A model generated the notes under the pieces. It was given only the letters and a program-made list of their open reading frames with translations, did not search any database and was not told the origin of the DNA. 64,000 nucleotides of DNA, taken from Sphingomonas sp. LHG3406-1 (GTDB lineage: Bacteria > Pseudomonadota > Alphaproteobacteria > Sphingomonadales > Sphingomonadaceae). Shown here in pieces: positions 1 through 10,800 of this stretch. The stretch is taken from the NCBI RefSeq assembly GCF_029637485.1, contig NZ_CP069128.1, forward strand, positions 1,116,001-1,180,000. The letters run 5' to 3'. Position 1 is the first letter of the stretch. Each line of letters starts with the position of its first letter. The position numbers were made by a program, and so were the translations under genes.

Positions 1-467
1 CGCTCCGGCTCGAGCAGGCCCGCCGCGCTGATGCCCCCGGCCCCGCTTCCGGCGCCGAGATCCACCAGATGCCGGGGCGTGTCGATGTCCTCCGCCTCCG
101 CCTCGACGAACCGGGCGAACCGGGCGGTGTCGGGTCCGAAGAAGACGCTGTCCTCGTCATCGGTCGGGAAAGCGGAATGAAGGAACAGCCGGCCAGATAG
201 CGAGGACACACGGACCAGGCTCCGCAACGTGCCGCCGCTCTCCTCGACCGCGCCGCCCTCGCGCAGCAGGTCGAGCAGGTCGGCCGACAGCAGGTCGCGC
301 GTGAAAGGCAGGCTCCAGCCGAACACGTCGCGCAGGTCGCGCGCCTGCTCGCCCTTGCGCCGACGCAGGATACGCTCCTGCGTCGCCGGCGTCACAGTGG
401 TGAAGGCATAGCCCTCGTTGTCGAGCGTCTCGATCAGGGCGGCCAGTGGTTCGGGGGAAAAGGTCAT
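1..467 (-). CDS. Class I SAM-dependent methyltransferase, partial (C-terminus beyond the window)
   Basis: Reading leftwards from an ATG at 467 the frame stays open to the window edge, giving about 155 residues. The part present starts MTFSPEPLAALIETLD, continues with an Arg/Lys-rich helix (about residues 38-50), and reaches VDLGAGSGAGG near residue 140. That last stretch is the glycine-rich motif I that binds S-adenosylmethionine in Rossmann-fold methyltransferases. A long helical N-terminal domain before motif I resembles enzymes that methylate small molecules or protein glutamine, but the substrate-defining motifs lie outside the window, so the substrate is unknown. The gene is 43 bp downstream of, and on the same strand as, the haem-oxygenase-like gene, so the two are probably co-transcribed. 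Confidence 0.75.
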   Translation of the reverse strand, partial: MTFSPEPLAALIETLDNEGYAFTTVTPATQERILRRRKGEQARDLRDVFGWSLPFTRDLLSADLLDLLREGGAVEESGGTLRSLVRVSSLSGRLFLHSAFPTDDEDSVFFGPDTARFARFVEAEAEDIDTPRHLVDLGAGSGAGGISAAGLLEPE

Positions 468-510
468 CGGCAGGCGGGTAGCAGGGGTGGCTCGCAACAC
501 AAGCGCAGGC

Positions 511-1413
511 CTAGCTCACCCCAAGCATGTCCCGGTAACGTTCGAAGCAACGTTCACCGCACTTCAGCCGCATCAGCGCGCCTTCGGCCATGGCGCGGGC
601 GCGGGCCGGACCCTGCTCGCGATCGCCAACCAAAGGTGCGATCGCTTCCTTGTTCCACTCCTCGCTATGCTTGATGTCGAGCACGGCGTGAAGGTCGAAA
701 TAGCGGCGCATCTTCGCCTCCAGGCCGAGCCGGCGCATGGTGCGCGACACCGCGGCCGACCGGGCAGGCGCGGTGAGTTCGATCACGCCAAGCGCCCCGA
801 CACTGTGCCAGGCATAATCGCGGTTCGTCGCCATGCCGGTCATGGCATTGGCGAGCGCCAGGCTCTCCCAGCAGGTGGTCCCGATCCTCGGCTTCAGTCC
901 CAGTTCCTCGACCACGAACTCGAGCATCGGCCCGTGCATCGCCTTCATGTTGCCGCGGCCCATCTCGTCCCAGTAGTTGCGGGCAAGCTCCATCTTCGCA
1001 CGGTCCGGCAGGCGCACCTGGGTCAAGGCGACGAGATCGTCGAAGCCCGCCTCGCCGGCGGCCTCCTGGGTAAGGTAGATGCCGAGGTCATCCAGCGTCG
1101 CCTCGGTCTCGAGCCAGTCGAACAGCCGGTCGTGCTGCCCCGGGCCCTCGGCCTCGAGCGCTTCGAACCAGGCGATGAAACCCTCGACATCGGTCGGCGC
1201 GGCCGCAGCCTCGTCCTGCACCTCGGCGCGCAGTTCCTCGAGGAAGCCCATTTCGAGCCGCACCATCCGCGCGTCGCGGTCGATGCGCCCGCTGCCGACT
1301 GGCCCGGGGAAGGAAGGAGCGAGCCGCTCCCGGTTCCAGTGGCTGAGTGCCCGCTGGAAGACGTCGTTGAAGAACTGCGACCCCGACAGGGTCGACTGGA
1401 AGCGCGTGGCCAT
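511..1413 (-). CDS. Iron-containing redox enzyme family protein (haem-oxygenase-like fold)
   Basis: A 300-residue protein from an ATG at 1413. The frame extends further upstream, but MATRFQSTLSG is the plausible N-terminus and has a GAGAAA-type ribosome site 5-10 bases before it. The middle has helices rich in Glu, Asp and His (LEMGFLEELRAEV near 65, ARNYWDEMGRGN near 155, LHAVLDIKHSEEW near 250). This spacing is typical of the haem-oxygenase-like di-iron oxidase/oxygenase superfamily, whose ligands are Glu/His/Asp on antiparallel helices. Family members oxidise fatty acids, amino acids or guanidines; nothing here fixes the substrate. It sits directly upstream of a methyltransferase on the same strand. 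Confidence 0.72.
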   Translation of the reverse strand: MATRFQSTLSGSQFFNDVFQRALSHWNRERLAPSFPGPVGSGRIDRDARMVRLEMGFLEELRAEVQDEAAAAPTDVEGFIAWFEALEAEGPGQHDRLFDWLETEATLDDLGIYLTQEAAGEAGFDDLVALTQVRLPDRAKMELARNYWDEMGRGNMKAMHGPMLEFVVEELGLKPRIGTTCWESLALANAMTGMATNRDYAWHSVGALGVIELTAPARSAAVSRTMRRLGLEAKMRRYFDLHAVLDIKHSEEWNKEAIAPLVGDREQGPARARAMAEGALMRLKCGERCFERYRDMLGVS

Positions 1414-1779
1414 TGTTTTCTCGCGTGGATTCAGGGGTTGAGGAGCAAACGGGCCCGCGACCCCTTCTGTTCCGGTCCTGGACGAAAGCCCGCCCGTGCG
1501 TGCAAGGTGCAAGAAACCGGTCGCCGGCCGGGGCCTCCGGCGGACAAAAGAACATGCCGATCCTGCTCGCTTCCAAGGCCGCGGCCGCGCTCCCGATCCG
1601 GGCTGAGCCGTCCATGCTCGCCGACGATCCGACCGCCTTCCACACCGGCCTTCCGGCGATGGGCTATTCACCCGGCAAGCGCCACCTCACCGGCGCGCCG
1701 TACCCATTATCGAGGGAAGCAGCGACACCCACTGGGTCGCGCTCGGCGGCTGCAACGAAACAACAACTTGATTGGCGGC
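1414..1779. other. Intergenic stretch without a recognisable gene
   Basis: About 366 bp between two minus-strand genes. Several short frames are open on both strands, but none has a convincing start, ribosome site or familiar motif. The promoter of the haem-oxygenase-like gene should lie here; I could not pick out confident -35/-10 boxes. Confidence 0.5.
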
Positions 1780-2973
1780 TCAATTTGGGAGCTTGGGCGA
1801 CAGCGGCGCTTCGTTACTGGCGAGATCGACCTTCTTCAGGGCCATCGTTACGCCGACACAGGCCGCGAATATCGCAACTGTGTGAATGTTATAGAGCGCG
1901 CCATCGATAAACGAATAGAAGGCCAGACCGATGATGGAGCAGACCAGCGGCAAGGTTTCCGGCGAGCTTCGCTCCAGCGTCTTTCGCGCCGCCCAAACAG
2001 CCAGGATCACGACGAGCACGAGCCCGACAACACCCCATGCGAGCAGCACTTGAAGAATGATATTATGCGGATGGAAGCACCAGATGATGCCAGTCAGGAT
2101 TTCTGTCTGGCCTTCGCCATATCCGAACCACGGGCGCTGCGAAATCAACTCGATGACGTCGCGCCAAAGCTCGATTCTGCCATTGTCGCTGCTTTCGGTC
2201 ATCCGGTTCACACCGATCAGGGAAGCCGGCGAAGATGCCGATCGGGCAAGCGCCGCACCCACAGCGGCACTCACCAAGAAGCCGCCCCACACTTCGAACC
2301 GGCGAACAGTTGGAAAAAGCAGAAGACTGGCTGCCAGGGTGCCCGCCGAAGCCACCACGGCACCCCGTGATCCGGACCAGAACACCAGCATGAACGCGGC
2401 TGCGAGGACCGGAAGCGGCCAAAGCTTGCCTTTGCCAAGCAGGCCAAGGCAGAGCCCGATCGCCACAGCCGCGTAGATTGCAAATGAGCGCGGGTTGCCC
2501 AGGCCCGGCATCTCTCCAACCCAGGCGAAGTCAGGCGGCGCCGTGAGCGCAAGATAGCCGATCAGAGCAGTGCAGAGAACAAATCCCCACAACAATCCCG
2601 CGATCAGGTCGGAGGCGCGAAACAAATAAGCCGCGGCGAATCCGAAGAGCACGTGGAGAGTCCACAATTCGGTCATCAACAATGCCTTGCGGGGATCAGG
2701 CGAAAAGAAGACCATAGTCCAGGCCAAGGTCAGCAGGGCCGCCAAGCACATGGTCGGCGAGTTGCGGCGGATCCTCATGCCCTGCAGGAAAGCGGCGATG
2801 ACGGTGGCAAGCTCGGCCACGACGATCGTGGGAACGTACACCTTCATCAGCCATGTCTGCTCGTGGTTTCCCCACGTCATCAACATCAGCAGTGCAGGCG
2901 CCAGGCCAAAGGCCCCGCATAGTAATCGCCCGAGCATGTGGTGATTACTACCGCGTTCCAATTTACGCGTCAT
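1780..2973 (-). CDS. O-antigen ligase family protein (Wzy_C)
   Basis: A 397-residue multi-span inner-membrane protein with roughly ten to twelve hydrophobic segments. It carries the large periplasmic loop typical of O-antigen ligases and polymerases between about residues 250 and 300, ending in PWFGYGEG and HPHNIILQVLLAWG, the His-containing signature region of the Wzy_C domain. Such enzymes join or polymerise undecaprenyl-linked glycans. The start is placed at the ATG at 2973 because GAGGAAG lies just upstream; the in-frame ATG at 2994 lacks a site. No other polysaccharide genes flank it, so whether it acts on lipid A-type core, a sphingan or a capsule cannot be told. The gene is visibly richer in A+T than its neighbours, which would fit horizontal acquisition. 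Confidence 0.85.
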   Translation of the reverse strand: MTRKLERGSNHHMLGRLLCGAFGLAPALLMLMTWGNHEQTWLMKVYVPTIVVAELATVIAAFLQGMRIRRNSPTMCLAALLTLAWTMVFFSPDPRKALLMTELWTLHVLFGFAAAYLFRASDLIAGLLWGFVLCTALIGYLALTAPPDFAWVGEMPGLGNPRSFAIYAAVAIGLCLGLLGKGKLWPLPVLAAAFMLVFWSGSRGAVVASAGTLAASLLLFPTVRRFEVWGGFLVSAAVGAALARSASSPASLIGVNRMTESSDNGRIELWRDVIELISQRPWFGYGEGQTEILTGIIWCFHPHNIILQVLLAWGVVGLVLVVILAVWAARKTLERSSPETLPLVCSIIGLAFYSFIDGALYNIHTVAIFAACVGVTMALKKVDLASNEAPLSPKLPN

Positions 2974-3466
2974 CCTGCTTCCTCGGCAAGCCATTCGAGC
3001 CTTGGCTAACAGGTCTCACGCTCGAATGATTGGGGCGGTCATGCTCGGTTCCGGTGTTGTCACGGCGACTGCCAGGACGCGATCTGCGCGATCGCTTTCG
3101 ACGGCTACACAGCGCTTGGAACGTCCGACTATCCGGTGATCATTGGACCACTGTTGCAATGTCGCCGTTCGAGCCCCCGCTCGTGAACCAACGGCGATCG
3201 CCTCGGGGCAGCGGGCAGCCAAGAATTTCGACTTGCCCTGCGGTGGGGAACCGGTCGCCGAGCTGTGCCGATGCCTGCCCGATCCAAGCGAAAGGTCCAA
3301 GCGGACGCTCTGAAATGGCTTCGCGAGGGCCTCACCAGCAGCTCAGGCGAGTGCCGGCTCCATGCAGCTGGGACCTGCCCTGCACGGCCTCTCGGGCGTG
3401 GTTCTCAAGACCATGCCAAGGCCGTCGCCTGCGCCTCTGCTGATCAAGACAACTTCTCCGCCCCGC
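2974..3466. other. Gene-poor gap, possibly degraded coding DNA
   Basis: Nearly 500 bp between the O-antigen ligase and mreB. On the plus strand around 3060-3185 a short frame reads smoothly with mixed composition (includes DAICAIAFDGYTALGTSDYP) and then stops. A second plus frame around 3270-3360 contains KRKVQADALKWLREGL. Neither has a start signal or a family I recognise. This could be decayed coding sequence or chance open frames. Confidence 0.3.
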
Positions 3467-4555
<1,089 letters not shown>

Positions 4556-4583
4556 TTAACTGCAACGATAGGGGCCGCCAGTC

Positions 4584-4599
4584 GCTAACGGCTGTTAGC
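4584..4599. promoter_or_regulatory. Inverted repeat GCTAAC-N4-GTTAGC upstream of mreB
   Basis: A perfect 6-bp inverted repeat with a 4-bp spacer, 80 bp upstream of the mreB GTG. Twelve of its sixteen bases match a repeat at 37316-37331 in the dnaA leader in the same orientation relative to the gene. It may be an operator; the regulator is unknown and the spacing does not match the CtrA consensus. Confidence 0.35.
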
Positions 4600-4758
4600 A
4601 GTAAAGCGCGCGAAAAGTGCGCTGAAACGTGGGGCTCGCCGTCAGCAGAACTCGCAAGTGCCCCACCCCGAACCCTTCAAGAGCTGCCGTTCAGCGCCGT
4701 TTTGCTTTTCCTCGAGGGGCCCGCAAGAGGATCATCCGGCCTCAGGGTGATCTCGAAC

Positions 4759-6417
4759 TCACGTCGATTCACGAGCAGGTTGAATGAGCTCTCCGATACT
4801 CTCGGCCAGCTTTTCGAACGAAAACGGCTTGGTGATGAGCAGCATGCCCGGTTCGAGGAAGTCGACCAGTGATGTCGCATGCTCGGCATAGCCGGTGATG
4901 AACAGGATCGGCAGGTCAGGGCGAATGCGGCGGGCTTGGTCGGCCAGATCGCGGCCGTTGATGCCCGGCATGCCGATGTCGGAGATCATCAGATCGATCC
5001 GCTCGTCGGACTCGAGACAGGGCAAGGCGGCCGAGGGGTCAGCGATTTCGATCGCTTCGTAGTTCAGTTCTTCCAGAACTTCGCGGACGAGCATGCGAAC
5101 GGCATCCTCGTCCTCGACGACGAGTACCCGCTGGCCGGCGCCCTTGGCGGCGGGAGGTTGCTCGGCGCTTTCGATCGGCGCGCTGATGCGGCTGGTCGGC
5201 AGGTACAGGCACACGGTGGTGCCCGCGTCGGGTTCGCTTCGGATCTGCACGGTGCCGCCGCTCTGCTGGGCAAAGCCGTAGACCATGGACAAGCCAAGGC
5301 CGGTGCCCTGTCCCAAGGGCTTGGTCGTGAAGAAGGGCTCGAACACCTTCTCCAGCACCTTGGGCGGCATGCCGCTGCCGGTGTCGACGACGGAGATGCG
5401 CAGGCTCTTGCCGTTTCCCGTCTCCGGGCCGGCGTCCGGGTTGTCGGCGAGCGCCGCAGCAATCACCAGCTCGCCACCGTCAGGCATCGCGTCGCGAGCA
5501 TTGAGCGCGAGGTTGAGAATGGCGTTCTCGAGCTGGTTGGCGTCTGCCAAAACATTGGGAAGATCGTCGGCGATTTCGAGCCGAAGCTCGATGTTCTCCG
5601 GCAGTGCATGGGAGACGAGCTGCGCCACTCCCTGAAGCACCGCGGCGACGTCGAGCGGCTTGGGATCGAGCGGCTGGCGGCGCGCGAACGCCAGCAGACG
5701 ATGCGTGAGTGAAGCGGCACGCTCTGCCGACTTCAGGGCCGTCTCAAGATAGCGCTCGAAGCCGTCGAAGCGATCGTCGGCGAGACGCCGGCGCATCATG
5801 TCGAGCGATCCGATGATCCCGGTCAGCATGTTGTTGAAGTCGTGCGCGATGCCGCCGGTCAGTTGGCCGACCGCTTCCATCTTCTGGCTTTGGCGAAGCG
5901 ACGCTTCGGCGCGTTCCCGCTCCGCGACCTCTTCCTTGAGGCGCTGCATCGCCAGTTCGAGCTCGGCCGTCCGCTCGCGCACCTGGCCTTCGAGCTGATC
6001 CGCGGCCCTCGACAGTGCCAGGCGCTGCTGGTGCAGGTCGACGAACACGCCGACCTTGCTGCGGAGGATGTCGGCCTCGATCGGCTTCTGGATGAAATCG
6101 ACGGCGCCCGCTTCATAGCCTCGGAAGCGGCGGTGGGTGTCGCCACTGCCGGCCGTCACGAAGATGATCGGCACCCGCCGCGACCGCTCGTTGCCGCGCA
6201 TGAACTCGGCAAGCTCGAAGCCGTCCATGCCCGGCATCTGCACGTCGAGCAGGGCCAGTGCGACGTCGTGCTTGAGCAGGAGCTCGAGCGCTTCCTCGCC
6301 GGACCGGGCGCGCAGGAACATGAGGTTGTCGGCCTTCAACAAGGCCTCGAGCGCAAGGAGGTTCTCGTCGAGGTCGTCGACGATCAGCAGGGGCACGGGC
6401 GTGGCGGTGTCGGTCAT
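4759..6417 (-). CDS. Hybrid sensor histidine kinase, REC-HisKA-HATPase-REC
   Basis: A cytoplasmic 552-residue hybrid kinase without membrane spans. An N-terminal receiver (phospho-Asp D58 in [11 protein letters not shown]) is followed by a coiled coil (about 135-185), a HisKA box [10 protein letters not shown] with the phospho-His near 192, an ATPase domain with N box ([10 protein letters not shown]), G1 (DTGSGM) and G2 ([13 protein letters not shown]), and a C-terminal receiver with Asp near 477 (MISDIGMPG). The ATG at 6417 overlaps the cheB stop as ATGA and has GGAG upstream; a longer frame to 6483 would run into cheB. It is the last gene of the four-gene kinase-cheR-cheB-kinase operon. The input is probably phosphotransfer to its first receiver rather than a ligand. 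Confidence 0.9.
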   Translation of the reverse strand: MTDTATPVPLLIVDDLDENLLALEALLKADNLMFLRARSGEEALELLLKHDVALALLDVQMPGMDGFELAEFMRGNERSRRVPIIFVTAGSGDTHRRFRGYEAGAVDFIQKPIEADILRSKVGVFVDLHQQRLALSRAADQLEGQVRERTAELELAMQRLKEEVAERERAEASLRQSQKMEAVGQLTGGIAHDFNNMLTGIIGSLDMMRRRLADDRFDGFERYLETALKSAERAASLTHRLLAFARRQPLDPKPLDVAAVLQGVAQLVSHALPENIELRLEIADDLPNVLADANQLENAILNLALNARDAMPDGGELVIAAALADNPDAGPETGNGKSLRISVVDTGSGMPPKVLEKVFEPFFTTKPLGQGTGLGLSMVYGFAQQSGGTVQIRSEPDAGTTVCLYLPTSRISAPIESAEQPPAAKGAGQRVLVVEDEDAVRMLVREVLEELNYEAIEIADPSAALPCLESDERIDLMISDIGMPGINGRDLADQARRIRPDLPILFITGYAEHATSLVDFLEPGMLLITKPFSFEKLAESIGELIQPAREST

Positions 6418-6986
6418 TGAGCTCCCACGCTGAGCAGGTAATCGGTGATGGCGTCGAGCGACAATGCCCGTGCGGCAGAGCAACGGGCAAGGGCGGCGGC
6501 CGGCATGGTGGCGGCATAGGCGGTTGCGGGGTCCTCCACCAGCACGGTTCCGCCGGCCTCCTCGATGAGGACTGCACCGCGTGCGCCATCCTCGTTTGCA
6601 CCGGTCAGCACGACACCCAGCAGCCCCGCGCCGAAACTGTCCGCCGCGCTTTCGAACAGGACGTCGATGGACGGGCGTGAGAAGAGGACCGGCTCATCGG
6701 CGGAGAGGGAGATGCTGGCGTCGGGCTCGACCAGCAGGTGATAGCCGGGCGGTGCGAAGTAGATGGTGCCTGGCAGGATGGATTCCTTGTCGTCAGGCTC
6801 GACCACCGCCATCGCGCACTTGGCCGAGAACAGGGCGGTGAGCCCCGACGGCGCGGAAGGAACATGGACCACGATCAAGATCGGCAGGGAGAAATCGTGC
6901 GGAAGCCTCGGGAGGATCTCCGACAGAGCCTGCACCGCTCCCGCCGAAGCTCCGATCACGATCGCAGTCGGCGCCTGCGCGGTCAC
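6414..6986 (-). CDS. CheB-type methylesterase domain protein (no receiver)
   Basis: A 190-residue stand-alone CheB catalytic domain. The presumptive triad is visible: Ser14 in IGASAGAV, His41 in VVHVP, and Asp near residue 133 in TGANEDGA. Classical CheB has an N-terminal receiver that gates activity; here it is absent, so activity must be set by partners or expression. CheB removes methyl esters from, or deamidates, glutamates on chemoreceptors, but no receptor gene is present in the window. The GTG start at 6986 overlaps the cheR stop (GTGA), and its own stop overlaps the next kinase, which implies translational coupling. Confidence 0.88.
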   Translation of the reverse strand: MTAQAPTAIVIGASAGAVQALSEILPRLPHDFSLPILIVVHVPSAPSGLTALFSAKCAMAVVEPDDKESILPGTIYFAPPGYHLLVEPDASISLSADEPVLFSRPSIDVLFESAADSFGAGLLGVVLTGANEDGARGAVLIEEAGGTVLVEDPATAYAATMPAAALARCSAARALSLDAITDYLLSVGAQ

Positions 6987-7819
6987 GCATCACTCCGCTG
7001 GTAGATCTTCTCTTCGCGCACGAAGTCGGTGAAGGCATCGACATGCTCGGAGAAGCGGAGGGTTTCCTTCGACCCGAGGCCAAGGAATCCGCGCCGGGTG
7101 AGGGAATCGCGGAACAGGCCCACCGCACGGTCCTGGAGTGGCCGGTCGAAGTAGATCATCACGTTGCGGCACGACACCAGCTGGCACTCGGTAAAGACCT
7201 CGTCACTGACCAGGCTGTGATCGGAGAAGACGACCTGCGCCCGCAGCTTCTTGTCGAACGCGGCCCGTCCATAGGCGGTGGTGTAATAGTCCGCGAGCGA
7301 GGTCCTGCCTCCTGCCTGCTGGTGGTTGCGGGTGAAGGCAGCGATCCGGTCGAGCGGGTAGATGCCGCTCCGGGCGACATCGAGCGCCGCCGGGTTGATG
7401 TCGGTGGCGTAGATGATGGTCCGGTCGAGCAGCCCCTCTTCGAGCAGCATGATGGCGAAGGAATAGACTTCCTCGCCATGGCTGCAGCCGGCGACCCAGA
7501 TCTTGAGCGAGGGGTAGGTGCGGAGGTGGGGAATGACCTTCTCGCGCAGCGCCCTGAAATAGCTCGGATCGCGAAACATCTCGCTCACCTGCACGGTCAG
7601 GTAATCGAGCAGCCGGCCGACCATCGCATCGCTGTGCAGCAGTGCGTCCTGCATCGCCGAAAAGGTCTGGAAGCCGAGCTGCTCCCTCGCCTGCCGGAGG
7701 CGGCGCTTGATCGATGCCCGCGCATAGTGGCGGAAGTCGTAGTGGTAACGCAGGTAAAGCGCTTCCAGCAGGAGCTGGATCTCGATATCCTCGACCGGTT
7801 CGGTGGGCTCCCTGCTCAC
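6983..7819 (-). CDS. CheR-type protein-glutamate O-methyltransferase
   Basis: 278 residues from a GTG at 7819 that overlaps the stop of the upstream kinase by four bases; a longer frame into the kinase gene is a shadow. The N-terminal helical CheR domain (about 10-65, with RYHYDFRHYARASIKRRL) precedes the SAM-binding domain: WVAGCSHGEEVYSFAI near 110, YATDINPAALDVAR near 140, and CRNVMIYFDRPLQ near 220. These are the standard CheR motifs. CheR adds methyl groups to receptor glutamates using S-adenosylmethionine. Paired here with CheB and two hybrid kinases but no receptor, it may modify a kinase or a distant receptor. Confidence 0.9.
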   Translation of the reverse strand: MSREPTEPVEDIEIQLLLEALYLRYHYDFRHYARASIKRRLRQAREQLGFQTFSAMQDALLHSDAMVGRLLDYLTVQVSEMFRDPSYFRALREKVIPHLRTYPSLKIWVAGCSHGEEVYSFAIMLLEEGLLDRTIIYATDINPAALDVARSGIYPLDRIAAFTRNHQQAGGRTSLADYYTTAYGRAAFDKKLRAQVVFSDHSLVSDEVFTECQLVSCRNVMIYFDRPLQDRAVGLFRDSLTRRGFLGLGSKETLRFSEHVDAFTDFVREEKIYQRSDA

Positions 7820-10800
7820 CGCGGCATCCACACCCGGACGAGCGACAGGAGCTTGTCGACGTCGAGGGGTTTGGCCATGTAGTCGCTGGCGCCGGCCGCG
7901 AGGCACTTCTCCTGGTCGTCCGGCATCGCCTTGGCGGTGAGCATGATGATCGGCAGCTTGCCCCAGCGCTGGTCGTCGCGGATCCGCCGGGTCGCCTCAA
8001 GGCCGTCCATCACCGGCATCATCACGTCCATCAGGACGAGATCGATCGGATCACCGCCCGTGCTGGCCTTGCCGAGAGCGTCCAGCGCCTCCTGACCGTT
8101 GCGAGCGATGGCGACGCGCACGCCGCGCGGCTCGAGGATGTTGGTGAGCGAATAGACGTTCCGCACGTCGTCCTCGACGACAAGGATCGTCCGCCCCTCC
8201 AGCAGGGCATCGCGGTTGCGAGCCTGCTGGATCATCCGCTGCTGTTCCGGCGGAAGCTCCGAGACGACCTGGTGGAGGAACAGGGTCACCTCGTCGAGCA
8301 GGCGCTCGGGCGACTTGGCGCCCTTGATGATGATCGAGTTCGAGTAGCGGCGCAGGCGCTGCTCGTCGGCCTGCGACAGGTCGTGGCCGGTGTAGACGAT
8401 CACCGGCGGGAAGCTGTGGCCACCTTCCTTGCTCAAGGTCTCGAGCAGCGAGAAGCCCGAGGCATCGGGTAGCGAGAGATCCAGGACCATGCAGTCGAAG
8501 GTCTCCTCGCTCAGCAGCTTGAGGCATTCGGCGGCGGTTCCGACCCCCACCGTCTCGATTTCCGGCCCGGCCAGCAGTCTGGCGACGGCATCGCGCTGGG
8601 TTTCGTCGTCCTCCACGATCAGCACCCGGCGCATGGTGCGGGTGAGCTGGGCTTCCAGCGTTCCCAGCGCCTGCGCCAGTTCCTCGCGCTTCACCGGCTT
8701 CACCAGATAGCCCATCGCGCCGAGCGAGAAGGCCGTCTGCGTCTGATCGCTGGCCGAAATGACATGGACGGGAATGTGCCGGGTGGCATCTTCGCGCTTC
8801 AGCCGGTCAAGCACCGCCAGCCCGGACTGATCGGGAAGCCCCAGATCGAGGACGATGCCGCTCGGCTTGTGCTCGCGCGCCAGTTCCAGCGCTTCCTCGG
8901 CAGTGCCGGCGACGAGCGTCTGGAAGGAGGCCTCCCGGGCGATGTCTCGGACGATCTTGGCGAAGGTGCGGTCATCTTCCACGATCAGCAGCACCCGGCG
9001 GCCAGCCCCGAGCTCGTCACGGTCGTCGTCGAGCGGCGCCGACCGGACAGCCTTGCGCTTCGGCTTGGCCGGCGCGGACACCGGATCGGCGAGGGCATGA
9101 GCGGAAGCGCGGGCCGGCGCGGCGGGTTGCGGCCGGGAAGGCACCAGCGCCGGATCATAGTCCAGCGGGATGGTGACGGTGAAGCTGCTCCCGGCGCCAG
9201 GTTCGCTCTTGAGCGCGATCGCTCCGCCGAGCAGCCGGGCGAGCTCGCGCGAGATGGAAAGGCCAAGGCCGGTGCCGCCGAACTTGCGGTTGATCGAGCC
9301 ATCGGCCTGCCGGAAGGCTTCGAAGATCGCCTGCTGCTGCTCGGGCGCGATGCCGATGCCCGTGTCGGTGACGGTCAGGGCAAGTCGGTCCCTGCCCGCC
9401 CTGGCGATGGCAAGGGTGACCGAGCCGGCCTCGGTGAACTTGAACGCATTGGCGAGCAGGTTCTTGAGTATCTGTTCCAGCCGCTGGCGATCCGAGACGA
9501 TGGCTGCGGGCGCAGCCTCATCGATGTCGATCTCGAACGACAGGCGGCGCTCGGCCGCAATCGGATCGAACGTCCGCTGCAAGTCCTTGACCAGCCGCGC
9601 GATGGCAACATCCTCGGGCCGCACTTCGACGTGGCCCGCCTCGATTTTCGACAGATCGAGAATGTCGTTGATGAGGTTGAGGAGGTCGTTGCCGGACGCC
9701 TGGATCGTGCGGGCATATTGTGCCTGCTCGTCGGTCAGGTTGCCGGTCGGGTTGTCGCCGAGCAGCTTGGACAGGATCAGAAGCGAGTTGAGCGGAGTCC
9801 GCAGCTCGTGGCTCATGTTCGCCAGGAAATCGGACTTGTACTGGCTGGCCTGTTCAAGCTCGCGCGCCTTGGCCTCGACTGCGGAAGTCGACTCGGCGAG
9901 GTCGTCTCGCTGGCGTTCGAGCAGCTGTGCCTGCTCCTCAAGCTGCGAGTTGGTCTGCTCCAGCTCGACCTGCTGCTGCTCGAGCCTCACCGCCGATTCC
10001 TTGAGTGCCCGGCCCTGCTCCTCGAGCTCCTCGTTGGACACCTTGAGCTCCTCGCTCTGGACCTGCAGCTCTTCCGACTGGCGCTGGGTTTCCTCGAGCA
10101 GAAGCTGCAATTCCGTGCGGTACTTGGCTGACCGCAGCGCGGTCCCGGCCGGTCCCGAAATCTGCGCAAGAAGCTCCATCACCTTCTCATCGACTTCCCG
10201 GAGAAAGCCGAGCTCGATGACTGCGTTGACGACCCCTTCGGCATGCAGCGGTGCGATCACGAGATGGCGCGGCTTGTCACGACCGAGTGCCGAACCGATC
10301 GTGAGATAGCCTTCGGGCACGTCATCGACGATCATCGGCTCGCCGGACTCGGCCACTCGGCCCAACAGGCCCTCCCGCAGAGCAAATCGCTGCGTGACAT
10401 TCGCGTCGGCCGGCACTCCGAGCATGGCCTTCCGCTCGAACACGCCATGCTCGCCCTTGAACAGGACGCTCGCCTGGGCACCGGTGTAGCTGGTCAGGAA
10501 GTCGACGATGTCGCCGCTGAGGTCGCGGACATTCTTGTCGCCGAGCATCGCCTGGCCGAGCCCGACCTCACCCGATTGCAGCCACAGTTGCCGCCGCCGG
10601 GCAATGGTCGTGCGATGAGTGAGGAAGCCGATCCCTATCGTCAGCGCCATGCCGAGCAGGGTCGCCATGATCGCGCTGAGAGTCGCGGTGCGGAATGCCG
10701 CGTCCCGCGAGTCCAGCCGTGCCACGCGGTTCCGACGCTCCTCGGTGCGCAACTGGGCGATCCTCGCCCGAACGGCATCCATCTCCGCCTTGTCGCGGTC

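Noticed and set aside
418..2370. A 650-codon plus-strand frame crossing the haem-oxygenase-like gene and the O-antigen ligase
   Set aside because: It spans two genes and an intergenic gap on the other strand and shows no recognisable motifs.
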